A stretch of 64,000 nt of DNA from Isoetes taiwanensis. Its lineage: Eukaryota > Streptophyta > Lycopodiopsida > Isoetales > Isoetaceae. A model generated the notes under the pieces. The model searched no databases, was not told where the DNA came from, and saw only the letters and a list, made by a program, of their open reading frames with translations. Below, one piece after another: positions 28,976 to 40,490 of the stretch; the first letter of the stretch is position 1, and each line of letters opens with the position of its first letter. The position numbers and the translations under genes were made by a program. The stretch spans positions 12,223,920-12,287,919 of the forward strand of contig JAJEKV010000015.1 in the NCBI GenBank assembly GCA_021234155.1. Reading direction: 5' to 3'.

Positions 28976-30753
28976 ATGGCATGGGAAGGAGAGCTGGAAT
29001 CAATCAGGGTTCCTACAGATGATGGGGATATCTTATCCATCAGATTAGGTTCTTTTGTGACATTAAAACCATCAACAAGAGGTCCACATCGTGTCAAGCA
29101 GACCCGCCAGAATGATTTAAAGGCTCACTGGAAAGCAAGAGTTCTGGCCTTCGAATTTGGTAGAAGCAATTTAGGTGTTAGAATTCAGCATATTTACAGT
29201 CCTACGGACATGGCAAATGAGATTATTTCCACAAGAAGAACTTTTCCAAAACTACAAGCAAATTGTAAGTGCCTTCAGATTTTGTTTCTTTTTATTTAGC
29301 TATTTGAAAACAGTATCATTCTGCCATTGATCTATTATTTATGTTGGCATAAAACCATCCTGGAAGTCTACCTAGACTTGATAGAGCCTTCGATCTTAAA
29401 AAATTAAATAGACGGTCAAGGTACAGATCTTGGTTTCTAGTTAATCTAAAATAGTTTTGACTATTCATATCTGAATATCATCCATCTTCCAGTCTTAACA
29501 TGCTTCAAGTAGTTATCAAAGATACTGTTTGATTGAACAAACTTTGTAACTTCTTCGATATACTCCATTGATCACTGAATTCTTACTTTTTCCATTATAA
29601 ACATGTCTACATCAAATTGGAATCTCAATTGGTAAGGATGTTTAAAAGATCATGTGGCTGCTCTGCTCACGTTTCATAATGTTATTTCATTTATTCATAT
29701 TTCTTGCTATCAAAAGAACAATCCATGCTACATGTGGATGCTGCTAACTACTTTTAAAGCATGGGAACTTTAAATTGCTTGTATTTTGTCATATTCAGCG
29801 ATATAAGAACTTTATAATATGTAGAAAGTGCCATGTATGCATTCTGTTTTGAAGTTATGGATTTACAGTTTGATTTTTTCCATGTAGGGTTATGTTTATC
29901 TGAAGAAGAAGATATTGTTTCACCAGATAGTATAACCAGTATTTTCCATGCTTTTTACGTTGAGGTTGGATCCATCTTATTCGCGAATGAGATGCCTATT
30001 CAACTTCGTGATCAATGGATATGGTTTTATAAGTTCCTTTATCGGCCAAAGTCCAAACGAATGGAAGAAATCCCTTTGCCTGTAGTAGCTGACATGGATC
30101 CAGGCCCGATTGATAGTATGTCTTTGCTGCTGGCAAGGAAAAAATTGATGGCAGAAATTCAGAATGCTTTGAAGGAACGCGGAAGTGTATGTGGTACAGC
30201 CAAGCTATTTTTACCCATCAATTTCTTTATTTCAATGTTCAAAAGTTGCGCAGCGGTTAAGAAGACGATGAAAATGTTTACTATCAAAGATGCTACTGAG
30301 GATTTTCTAGAATCCATGTTGTTTACAGGATGGGAGGTTCGTGTTCATGATAAAGGAGCTGAAGATATTGAATGCAGGATAAAGACGAAGACCGTACATT
30401 TCAAATACTGCCTTAGAAGGCAAATTTTATATACAACTTTCAAATATAGGAGATATAGGCATGTGCTTGCTGATTGCAAGTGGAATTGGATTCCACTTGA
30501 ACAAGATGACGATGATGGGAGTCATTCTGAAATTTTGAGAATTCCTTTCCATAAGAATGGTCAGTTTCTAAAAGATATGGTTGTGGAAAGCGAATGGACT
30601 TTATTTGATATCCGTCGGCTTTTAGAGGCAGAAATGGCATTAAATTACTTCAAGTTCTTCATTAATGGAGAGAAGATAGGTCGAAGAAGAGAGGATGAAA
30701 TCAAAGCAAAAGATTGTATGCCTCCGAAAACTATCTCTATCCATGAAGATTGA
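28976..30753 (+). CDS. BAH-domain protein, two exons, within the 6.8-kb element
   Basis: Exon 1 (28976-29264) ends at a GTAAGT donor. Exon 2 starts at 29888 after a T-rich tract and ATGTAG acceptor. Phases match and give 384 residues, stop at 30751-30753. Residues about 15-125 read as a BAH (bromo-adjacent homology) domain, a chromatin-binding fold: GDILSIRLGSFVTLKPS, HWKARVLAFEF, VRIQHIYSPTDM and, across the intron, LCLSEEEDIVSPDSI. The rest is unfamiliar. The last 60 residues (EWTLFDIRRLLEAEM, FFINGEKI, KDCMPPKTISI) look like a compact ubiquitin-like fold, which is tentative. An earlier in-frame ATG at 28925 exists, but it precedes an acceptor-like TTGCATAG, so the 28976 start or an upstream exon is more likely. 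The frame is intact, unlike the neighbouring pseudogenes, suggesting recent activity or selection. Confidence 0.72.
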
Positions 30754-32803
30754 CTGTTGTAAATCATTGTATTGCATTTGAATAATAGCAACTATTTTGG
30801 TCATGAATGGCTTCATTTGTTCAATGATTATGCTTCTATAAATGCTACTGCAGATTAATTGTATGCATTAAAATGATGTCAATATCATTGTACTGTTTTC
30901 TGCAAAATGACGCAGGCCCTTTGCACAAAATAAGTGCAATGAATGCTAAAACTACCATGCTTCAGTTTTCAGAATGTACAGAATGTGCAACTGGAAAGAG
31001 AAGTTTGGAATTTCAGCAATAAGTTGAGTACAATCATATATGAATATGATTTTAATTTATTGGGGCTTTGCTAACTCTTTAATTGTTAGATTGTTGCCAA
31101 GGATCTGCTAGATATGGGCTGCTACTGTGTGAAACAAATAGAGTCTGGCAGTTGTGTTGGGGCTTAGCTAGTTGCAATGAGAAGGTTCGCACAAATACAA
31201 AAGATCCCTTGTATTCAGCTCATTTAATTCCAATACAAAAGTGGTCTATCATCTGTCCATCAGTTAGCAGCATTTAAACTTTGACGTAGATCTAGATGTC
31301 ATGTCACAAGACTTAGCAATGATGCCATTGACCCAATTTATGATGGTTATTATTGCATTTACTTCCCTTCATTTTTGCCAAAAAGTGAATCAAGTTACAA
31401 GCTAAACTAGGTACGTACTTGAAGACAGAATTTATTGATGATAGGATGGTCTTAGTTGCCATTACAGGCCTAAAAGTCAATGGCTAAATGGGGACAACAT
31501 TTATTGATGATATGATGGTTCTACTTGCCATTACAGGCTTAAAAGTCAACGATTAATGGAGACTTGAAAGAAAGGTAATAATGTTTGACAACTCTCAAAT
31601 GGGAAATCCTAAAAGATGCAACTAGACTAGGATTTCCATTTCACTTCAGATTTCTATTTTGGCTGCTCGTGGCAAGTTTCTATCCAACAGGAATTGTTCA
31701 AAGATTGTCATATGCAAATGCATGCAAGGCCATGCTATTCCGGCTTACTTAACCCTGAGAAACTACTTGGCTTTCATACAGCTAGTCACTGTTTGGAAAA
31801 AACGAAGAGGGAAAAATTAGAAAATTCACTTTATGGTTTATCTTGCTTCTTAACTTTGTATTAGTTCTTCTCATACTCAATTACCCATCATATATAAAAT
31901 AAGATGTTTCCCAGCAACATGAGAAACATAAGAAATATTAATACCTTTTAAACATCTGAAAGATATCTGTTGCCCTGGTCAGTAAATGCTTTCCACAGAT
32001 ACCCATAACCAAACTGATTGCCAGACACATTCCTTACTTTCCAAGTGGACTTTCCAAGCTTCCCATATTGTTTTTAATCCCATATTTGCTATTAACCATA
32101 AATGTCCCTTTTTGCTTCCCAAATTGTTGGTATTCTTTGTGTATATGCAAATTGTTAACAATTTTGTAGACTGCAGTGAATGAATATGTGCAATATATCT
32201 ATAGAATAAAGTGAATGTGACTCGCTTGGCATTTGAATGATTGCATCCACTTTGTGGCATGCACAATAACTGCAATGTGTCCCTAATAAAGTCAAGTTTT
32301 TTTGCCAAGCTTTGTGGGTGCCCACTAAGTTGAACCCGTTATAAATGAAGATAAATTTTGTGCCCAAAGCTTTGTGCAGCCCCAAATGAATTGAAGATGT
32401 GACTATTTAACTTAAGTCAACCTTTTGCCTAAGCAATTGTACCTGTCATAAATCAAATCATGAAAGTGCCATGCACATGCTTCTACAATTTCTACAACAC
32501 AATCACAGCTCTAAAACAATACACATAAGACAACTTCCAACTGTGCCATTAATTTTTTTCAGTCATATGCAATGAAATGATAAGCTAAACACTGAGTACA
32601 CTTCCACAACCTGGATTTATACACATATAACAGAATTATATTGCCTTGCAAATGTGATAGATGATCAAAGGTTCATGTTAAACAAAAAGAACAATGAATG
32701 CTTCAAAATTATGATTGATTCATCAAAGTAGTGACAGATCTGATTCATGCAAGATCTGAAGATTGAGAAGCACCATATCAGGAAGCCAGAGGATGCTTAG
32801 GTC
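30754..32803. other. AT-rich non-coding interior between the two genes
   Basis: This is the 3' intergenic space of two convergent genes. No long open frame with features is present. A direct repeat at 31426-31566 is listed separately. Confidence 0.55.
31426..31566 (+). repeat. Two ~70-bp direct repeats
   Basis: Both copies contain atttattgatgata, a gatggt phrase, ttgccattacaggc and taaaagtcaa. They are adjacent and moderately diverged. Confidence 0.8.
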
Positions 32804-33742
32804 CTAGATATGTGCACTGCCACTAGATGAGGTTCCAGCAGCCTAGAAGAAAATTAAAATGATTACTCTATGTGAACAAAATAAAATTATGGAAAAGGAA
32901 AAAAAGTATTCTATTATACATACCAAAGTTGCTATGACTTGTGCCGCTTGACGAGATTTCCTTGCTCTCACTTGTTTCCGAATCAAAGACTTCAATGGAA
33001 GTGAACCTTCCATCCGTGCTAAAACCCTACGATAAAACCATTGACACATTTGTTGAAGTGGATTAGATTTATACTTTCCGCCTCCATGCTGGGTGAATTT
33101 AAAGTACGCATGCTTGGCTTGCTTGTGTGACTTCTCCATTCCTTGAGTGTTCCATACTCCCAAACTCCCATATTCTTTTGCAAGCCAAGGACCATGAGCA
33201 TATAAAATATGGATGTAATGCGTCACTTCATTTTCGCCCCATGCATCTATGAATGCCTTTGTGAAAGATGTAACTGCCTCTTTGAACTTCTCAGCATCCC
33301 CTTCTTTAAATAAACTCTTGACCATCAATTCGAGAACTGGAAACAATGATTGCCAAGCCATTAATTTTTTAACACGCATTTGACCACGGCTAGTCCTGTC
33401 ATCTTCAGCCTCAATCAATTCTTTATAGTATTCCCATTTTCCATTTGCTGATTCATTCAAACTTGGAAGAAACTTTCTTGCTTTGACGCCTCCCATGGAA
33501 GGTTTTGCAGGTACATTTCCTCCTCTACTTTCATCCTTTTGAATTTTATAATTCCTTCCATGTAGACCAACTTCAGACAACACATTCTCAATGTCTTTCA
33601 TGCTTTTTTCACTGGCTGATTTTGGCAATCTGTTCCATGCAAATAAAATACTCATATATACCATTTTGTCTATGATTCTAAGGAATGCATGAAGTGTGCA
33701 GAAATGCACCCTACTCAAAGGAATGTTTAATATTGGCTCCAA
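32804..33742 (-). CDS. Transposase-like protein, 3' exons (5' end probably missing)
   Basis: The main exon 33742-32924 and a short last exon 32842-32804 join in phase 0 (donor GTATGT, acceptor TTCTTCTAG), giving 285 residues from the first Met and ending GTSSSGSAHI. The middle is Lys-rich; the C-terminal part has HYIHILYAHGPWL, then EYGSLGVWNTQGMEKSHKQA and a His/Gly stretch. My reading is the C-terminal half of a DNA-transposase-like protein, with the Glu in GMEKSHK a candidate catalytic acidic residue. The start FCTLHAFLRIIDKMVY looks internal to a domain, so further upstream exons are likely between 33743 and 35040, but I could not place them. The assignment rests on general resemblance and on the element context, not on a confirmed family. 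Confidence 0.5.
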
Positions 33743-35042
33743 CGACGTACATACAAATTAAAGGATGAGAAACAAAAAGATTGAAACCTTTCACCACAAA
33801 GCAACTACCTATCATGAATTTAAAGATGACAAGGGATTCAAAGTATCTAGACAATGAAGAATTGCATGCACAATACTACAATTTGACAATGTATTAATCC
33901 ACATGCATCTAAGGGATTTGAACCCTTTTATAACTATCATAGCTTCCATTGCATCCAAGACAACCTGTTCCTTTCCAAGTTATGAAACATATGTTCCATG
34001 TCCTTCATTATCCAGTGAGAAAAGGCAGCAATAGCTCAGATTCTTACGCCGAATTATCTACATAATGCATACTGTAGATGTACCAATGGAATGCAGGCAA
34101 ACAATCTTGCAGGAATATACAGTCTAATTATTGTCAAGTTAAGTCAAAAGAAATATGCAAATCTACATCATCAAAATTTATCAGACCATAAGAATATTGC
34201 TGTTTCTATGCTCCATAATAGCATTAAAAGTATGATGCAAATAAGAGAGGTCACGATTTTTAAGGTGTTCAAATGCTTCTGTTTATTCAATAAGTTATGC
34301 AGCATGATCTAAGATTTAAGAAATAGAACATAATATATTGATGAGACAAACAACATTAGCAGCACCAAAGGCCAAGCTAGTAATTTGCCATGAATTTGAA
34401 GAGTTAGTTTGGAGCATATGTACTTCAATAAATAATTTGCTGCACATAAATTATTCAAACAGTAATTATAATGTGAAACCTTGCTTGTAAAAGATGAGAT
34501 AATCTAGCAGGATAGTAAGGATGCTTTCAAATTCAATCAAATAGAAGAAGGGTTTAGAATGCTGACCATTATTTGGAGAGCACGGTCAAGGCAGTACAAT
34601 TGATGAAGTTTTAAATTTAGAGCTTCCATTCACAAATTTCAAAGACATTCATTTCGAAATTCAAAGGGCAAGGAATTTAAATTTCAGATCTTCCATTCCC
34701 AAATTTCAAAGACATTCATTTCGAAATTCAAAAGGCAAGGAATTCCAAGGCATCCATTTCGAAATTGAATATTGAATGCAAAGAATCCCATTTCTAAGTC
34801 AATCTGGTGCGAAAACATTTTGATATTTGAATTTGAAAAAACGTGGCAGAGACAGTTGTATACGGACCTAGATACGGTGGCTTCTTCTTGAACATTCTTC
34901 TCATGGTATAATGCAAATCGATCTCCGTGATCTCTTCGGTTTATGCGCTTGTGAAGTAAAACAAAAAGCGGGGTAAACCCTATTTCGGGCGGCCGGTTTT
35001 TTTTTTTTTTTTCCATTGCCACGTTGGCATCCTTAAGAAGGG
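33743..35042. other. Element interior upstream of the transposase-like exons
   Basis: It may hold undetected 5' exons or the promoter of the minus-strand gene. A 112-codon minus open frame at 34684-35022 has no recognisable features. Confidence 0.4.
34618..34750 (+). repeat. Two 66-bp direct repeats plus a partial third
   Basis: The phrase caaagacattcatttcgaaa occurs twice 66 bp apart, each preceded by cttccattc and followed by gcaaggaatt. A third partial copy (ggcatccatttcgaaattg) follows. They lie near the right end of the 6.8-kb element, where subterminal repeats for transposase binding could be expected. Confidence 0.8.
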
Positions 35043-35074
35043 CCTTTTTTTTTTAATACTCTCCCTAATGCACC
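35043..35074 (-). repeat. Right inverted repeat of the 6.8-kb element
   Basis: Reverse-complement partner of 28474-28505. Between here and the LINE junction at 35305 lie about 230 bp with a further short inverted pair (gtatagggggt near 35080 and cccccttgtatac near 35121) and no left-end counterpart. Confidence 0.75.
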
Positions 35075-35304
35075 TATTGTATAGGGGGTATGCCACCTGC
35101 GTGCAAAGGGTCGGCAAAAACCCCCTTGTATACGTGTTTGAATTTTTTCAGAAGCCCCCTTTCCAGCCACATACAGTGCCAAAATCGCCCTAAAAACCCC
35201 AAAAAGCTACCCCTAAGTACGAGTATATGTACGGTTTAAGGGGAAAACAAACCCTTTCGAGTCACTCACATGCTTTGTACGGCCAAAACTATGTGAACCC
35301 CCCT

Positions 35305-36290
35305 TGTCCCACAGAGAGGCAGCAAAGCGCTCATTGAAATGCAGCTCCTGCTCCGCGATATCGGACATATCCATAATGTGTTGATAGTCTATGGGCCATC
35401 TTGCGAACCATCCCCTACAATGCTCCTGCCAGACTCTCTTCAGACGTTGTAGCCCTTGTGCCAATAATGAGAGCGGGAGGGAGGCGTTGTGCATCCATTT
35501 TGTCAACCTTATGGAAATACGTGCAGGTGGGCCAAAATCGCTGCGAGGGGCCAAAAGCCGATCTCATACAAACAAAAAATCGGATAAGGCATCGCGGTCC
35601 TTGACGCCTAGGTCAGTATGTCGAAAGCCTTATGTACCCTCTCTAGCTTATCCCAAGTACCCTTGCTAACCACCTGGCCCCGGACCTCTACCCCATACAA
35701 AGAATACGGGTTCCACGAGTGCTCGGAGCAGTGTGCTTTATGCGTCCAATCGCAGAGATCTATTCTGTAACAGCTATTCTGCATTGCATACAGGGCTTTC
35801 CATCCCGCACTGACCCTTCTTTCTACACAGTCATCCCATAGCATGTTAGCAGAGAAATCAATTCCCAGATACTTAAAGGTCCTTACAACTTCCATCCTTT
35901 GTCCTCTGTAATAGAAGTCTGGGATATCATGCTACGCTTGCATGACGGGATTGGCAAATGGTTTGGTTTTCTGGTTGGTTGGTATCATTCTGCTATGTCC
36001 GTAATTGATGAGAGCATCCAAATGTTCCTGCATACTCCTAGTTGTATGGGACAATAAGCCCAGATCGTCTGCATAAAGCAATTGTTTTATTGTATATGCC
36101 TCTGGCAACTGCGGGTCACCACCTCCATGTTCTTGCATCCAGGTCTCCAACTTGTCAATATAGAGTCCAAAAAGCGTTGGAGATAACGGGCATCCCTGTT
36201 TAACACCTATGGTGCTGTTCACCTGGTGGTCTGTGCATAGTAAGGTATTGGTCTCCAAGTTTGTTTGGACCGCTCTGCAGGATGGAGCAT
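35305..36290 (-). mobile_element. LINE reverse transcriptase region (unit A), minus strand
   Basis: Continuation of the LINE whose 3' part is at 27824-28468. The minus strand encodes GVKQGCPLSPTLFGLYIDKL and LLYADDLGLL (the YADD catalytic motif of non-LTR reverse transcriptase) near 36050-36220. Downstream it has KYLGIDFSANMLWDDCVERR and YGVEV phrases typical of the thumb and post-RT region. Frameshifts break it. The 5' portion is missing, where a plus-strand LINE abuts at about 36290. Confidence 0.85.
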
Positions 36291-37542
36291 CTTCTCCTGG
36301 TGTGGTGCTGTTGTTGCAGTCTCTTCGCCATTGTGTGGCGTTTGGGAAGCCGTCACGTGCATGTGGAGTTGCCACGCACTTTGTTGTATGGTCTCAGGCC
36401 TTTCCCACATGCATCCCCTTTTCTCATGGGGGTGTTGTGGGCTTGGGATCATGTGCGTGTGCTCTTCCAGCTAGATTATGCCTCAGTTTATCACCACTCT
36501 TCTCCTTTCTTGTGGGTTCCTCTACCCCCTGTGCACTTGCCCTTTGGTCGCCACTATGCATGCTGGGGCCTTGACGCTGTTGGAGGCGAGTCTTTGTGCT
36601 CACCTTGGAGGATTTCAGCTAGTTTCATGGGAGTTCTTTTCGAGCTCACTTTCGCTGAGGGGCTGGACCGAAGCTATCTGGGAACAAGTGGCGGGGAGTA
36701 TTCCGCTACACATACCTATAGTCCCTCAGGGTGATGTGGTGGTGCAGGTTTGGAAGGTTCATCCGGATGTTGTGTCTTCTTGTTTTGTGCGGTCTTGTTA
36801 CCGGTGTCGGGCTATTTATGACACTTTGCCCCCCTTGGGGCAAGTGGTCTCTCGCAGCTTCCGTGTTCTCAATGGCTTCGGTTTTGACGTGGACATGGAG
36901 CTCACTTCCCCCACGAAGGTTAGGATGCTTCGTGGCGGGTGGTGGTGCCGTATCGGGGTGAATGTCCTTGTGAGTCGGGCTTTAGGCGGGGTGAGCCCTC
37001 TCCGCCCTTGTTGTGGCCTTCATCGTGGAGACCGTGGAGCATTGTGCGGTTTTATGCCCTCACTTGCGTGCCGCTGGGATTGGGTCGTGGCTCGTTTTCG
37101 TGAGATTGACTAGCCGCCAGATTCTTCGCTTCATGTGTATCCTGGTGCTTGGCCGCTCTTGTGGCAGCAAGCCTTGCATCTGTGCGTGGCTTGGTTGGTG
37201 TGGCTGATTTGGAAGTGGCGGCGGTTGTGGATCTTTAAGGGGATTCAGCAGCCTGCAGCCTCTCTGATTCCTCGACTCAGGTACAAGCTATTTCAAAGCT
37301 TTTTGGTGTTCCCGGGATTAGTAGAGCGGAAGTTTGCCATTTGGTGGGACTTCTTGGATGTTGTAGATGGTGATGGTCGGTTTGTACAGTAGTAGAGTTC
37401 TGAGTTTTTTGTGAGTTTGTTGTGGAGTGTCGAGGTATCATTTGTCTCTTTTAGGGCGGTTCTCCTTCCTCCTCACTTGCTTTGTAACATTACCATTCTT
37501 TTAATATATTGATGACACAGTTCAACAAAAAAAAAAAAAAAA
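36291..37542 (+). mobile_element. L1-like LINE 3' fragment with poly(A) tail (unit A)
   Basis: The plus strand encodes the C-terminal end of a non-LTR retrotransposon ORF2. The unit B copy reads PLCPCCGLHRETVEHCLVLC, a zf-RVT zinc-binding motif (C-x2-C, H-C-x4-C), followed by PHLQAAWDWV and, after a gap, LAWLVWLIWKWRRLWIFKG. In unit A the same region is frameshifted. The 3' untranslated part ends with a poly(A) run at 37527-37542, preceded by gttctccttcctcctcactt. It is 5'-truncated and joins the opposite-strand LINE at about 36290. Confidence 0.82.
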
Positions 37543-38032
37543 TGCAAAGACAATCATTTGCCATGATGAAAAAGGAGCGATCATTGTTTGGTGGGTTGTT
37601 TGAGGTGTTTACAATTGCACCAATCGTCCAATCAAATTGTTTCTTATTCGCATTCTTGCGGTACTATACAGTAGAAAGTTCCTTATAATGCCTGTGCATA
37701 TTTTACAAGATGCTCAGGCCAACCAAGGTTATAGCAAGTTTAGTTCAAGGATATTTTAGAGGATACTCATGCCAACCAAGGTTATAGCAAGTTTCACAAG
37801 GCACCCAAAAGTTTAACCACTATAATAAACCACTGATAAACCACTATAGATGTGGTTTTTTATGATAAAAATTTCATTCTTAATAAAAACCACATAGTGG
37901 TTTTTATAACTAGTATGTGGTTATTCATGTTGGTTTTTTGTTATAGCGTAGCTTTTGAAAACCAAAGTTAGTTTATTTTATGGTTTCTAATATCAATGGC
38001 GGTAATTCATGTTGGTTTTCTAATGTACTATG
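37543..38032. repeat. Repeat block (unit A, left half) with inverted AACCAC/GTGGTT arms
   Basis: About 280 bp of spacer is followed by aaccactatagatgtggttt near 37840 and its inverted partner aaaaaccacatagtggtttt near 37890. Diverged units containing catgttggttttctaatg then repeat with a spacing of roughly 85 bp, and continue after the LINE insertion at 40201-40490. Unit B has the same block uninterrupted (57380-57910). Confidence 0.65.
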
Positions 38033-40200
38033 TTAGCCCTAAACAAAATGGCTAATCACAAAGCACCAGATTTATACGGCCTGACCGTGGAATTGCTGAA
38101 ATGCGCCGAGACAGAAATTAGCAGACAGGTAACAGACATTTTTAATGGCATCATACATACAGGGCTCCCAGACAGATGGACATACAACAGAATCATACCC
38201 CTACATAAGGCAGGGAATAGAAAAGATCCAGGGAACTATAGGACGATAATGGTAAGCTCGATTTTCGCAAAATGGTTTGGAAAGGTGCTGGATAACAAAC
38301 TAAAGAAATGGGCAGAGGAAGGAAATGTGAGAGCACAAGGGCAAGGCGGGTTCAACCCGAGCACTCAACCACAGATCATCTCGTGACCCTTCGGATACTA
38401 ATAGAGCGAACAAAGCGCATGGAAAAAAAAAAAAATAATCTGCCGCTTTGTAGATTTCGTAAAAGCGTTCGATACAAATCGAGAGAGAAGCCGCTAAAAA
38501 GACTAATGGATATGCAAGCCCCGAAGAAGCATGGTAGGATCGATCGCAAAGACCGTACCACAAGGTGTATGCAAAGATGGAGCAGGAAGGACAGCCCGAT
38601 AATATGTGACACAGGTGTGAAGCGAGGGATGCCCGCTTATCCCCAACTCGTTTGGAATATACATAGATGCACTAGGGATACATAACAGATCAGCAAAGGG
38701 GACGAAAGTATGCCCCCCACACTGGGAGACACTAAGGTACCAATAATGCTATATCGGGACGATCTTAGTATGATGGCAACAAAAACAAAGGAATGCACGC
38801 ATTGCTCAAAATTCGGAACAATTTTGTGAAGATCTGAGGGCTAACGGTGAACCTAGCAAAACAAAGATAGTGATCTTTGGACATAGGAACAGGCATAAAC
38901 CTTTTGGATATAAAGAGAAGGAGATAGAGGAAGCAACAGAATCTGAGATATCTAGGTTATGATGCACATGGCGCGTGGAAGTGGGCCAAAGGAGCTAACG
39001 CTTGATTCCAATCAGCTATAGGAAGTTACTTTAACATGAAAAACTTCAGTATGTAAGTCGAATAACCGATTGGGACATCAAATGTTACCTATTTAGTGCA
39101 AATGATAGCCACCACCCAGTTATGCGGAGCGAAGCATGGGGGCCGGGCTTAACAGAAAGAAACCGGGAAAAGCGGGAAGGAATTTTTAGACAATGGCACG
39201 CAGAGTGAATTCAGTGGTAAGGACAAACACGCCTAATCGCGGTCATGGTCCTCGAAACAGGGCAAAGGCCGATGGAAGTGAGAGCATGGGAGAGAACCAT
39301 AAGATACCTGCTCAGAGACAACGCTGGAGACATCCAAGGGAAACTGTCCAGCATTGCAATCACCGAATCAGCAAAATCACACATCCTTGAAGGCACTGGA
39401 TGGTTCAGAGAGGTGGCAACATGGACCAGGCAGATGGGACTAAACCTGAGTAACCTGATAGAAGAAGAGCAGTGGAATGAGGAGTGGGCAGACATAGCGA
39501 CAAGAGCATGGCTGCAGAGACATACAGGACCCAAGACAGACTGGCTCGTACAAGTTTTTAATCCAGACCAACAGATGGGACACCAGGTGTACCGGGATAA
39601 CATATTGGGGAAGAACAGAAGGGACATACTGGTCAGATTCAGGATGGGAAGCCACGATCTAAGAATCGAAAAGGACAGATGGAGAGGGATAGACAGGGAG
39701 GACGGGGATATGCGTAATATGTGATGTGGGGGGAATAGAGGATGAAAACCATATGATTAACGATTTGCCCGATCTATGGGGACATCGAGTGACGATATAG
39801 AAATATAAAGTGGGGGAACCAATCCACGGGATGATGAAGATGACGGAATCAATTACGGGATCCGGCGCAGATGTGATCCAAAGAATGATGACCAGACACA
39901 GAGAGGTACACAGTGAAAGAGGGCTTGTAATATGATCTGTACAATACGGGTCATATAGCCTCACACAAATTGCTCAGCTAAAAGCTGATTGATAACGACG
40001 CATCACTGCACGGCCAAGAAGCCGAGGTAAAGCGGGATGCTGGTATTAAAGGAAAAAAGTCAGCCTTCAGAAAAGGCTACATTAAAACAGCGTGATGTGC
40101 TAGTAGCACCCTTTTAGGGAGCTCGCCCATGCTACACAAGTCCAGGGGCCTTACGGCACAAGGGACATAAATGTATTCTATTCTATTCTATTCTATTCTA
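38033..40200 (+). mobile_element. 5'-truncated LINE with (TATTC)n tail, only in unit A
   Basis: Unit B reads through continuously (gtactatggttattaatttg), so this 2.17-kb segment inserted after the duplication. The plus strand encodes reverse-transcriptase motifs WTYNRIIPLHKAGNRKDPGN, YRTIMVSSIFAKWF and AQGQGGFNP. Near the C-terminus it encodes FRMGSHDLRIEKDRW and a zinc-binding-like ICVICDVGGIEDENH, parallel to the minus-strand LINE. The 3' end is ggacataaatg followed by a (TATTC)n tail at 40174-40202. Several frameshifts are present. No clear target duplication is seen; 3-5 bases of the site appear lost. Confidence 0.87.
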
Positions 40201-40490
40201 TTAATTTGTTATTGGTTTGTAGCATGGTTTTTCAACACCACTTTAAATATGGTAATGGTTGTTTATGTTGGTTTTCTATTGACACAAAGTTGAAGTACTT
40301 TATGGTGTGGTTTTTTAACCAATTTAAATGCCATGGTGGTTATTAATGCTAGTTTTCTATTATCACAATTTATGTTATAAAATGGTTGTGGTTTATAGTA
40401 TAGTTTCAATACTGAGCTAATTGTCATGGCGATCGTTCATAAATATCACCTAAAAATATGTGGATATTCGTAGTGCAAAACCAACATAGA
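40201..40490 (+). repeat. Repeat block (unit A, right half)
   Basis: Continuation of the roughly 85-bp diverged units (tatgttggttttctattgac near 40257, aatgctagttttctattatc near 40345) after the LINE insertion. Matches 57630-57905 in unit B. Confidence 0.65.

Larger units (their letters stand above)
28469..35304. mobile_element. 6.8-kb insertion with inverted ends and two genes; unassigned DNA transposon
   Basis: Unit B has an intact LINE here (cccacagct then tgtcccacag). In unit A the LINE stops at 28468 and resumes at 35305, so the intervening 6836 bp are an insertion. The outer ends are G-rich in inverted orientation (cgggggatgc at left; the reverse complement of the right end begins ggggggttcac), with at most a 2-bp CT target duplication. 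A longer inverted repeat lies at 28474-28505 and 35043-35074, leaving an unpaired 230 bp at the right. Inside are a two-exon BAH-domain gene (plus) and a transposase-like gene (minus). I cannot place it in CACTA, hAT, Mutator, Harbinger or Helitron from its ends. It could also be a captured genomic fragment. Confidence 0.7.

Noticed and set aside
28469-35304. Helitron interpretation of the 6.8-kb insertion
   Set aside because: Helitrons insert between A and T, and have no terminal inverted repeats and a CTRR end with a hairpin. Here the flanks are CT and TG, and inverted repeats are present.
36209-37113. Plus-strand frames of 121-211 codons as host genes
   Set aside because: They are frames, some shifted, through LINE 3' sequence with zf-RVT and a poly(A) tail, and the same block is in unit B.
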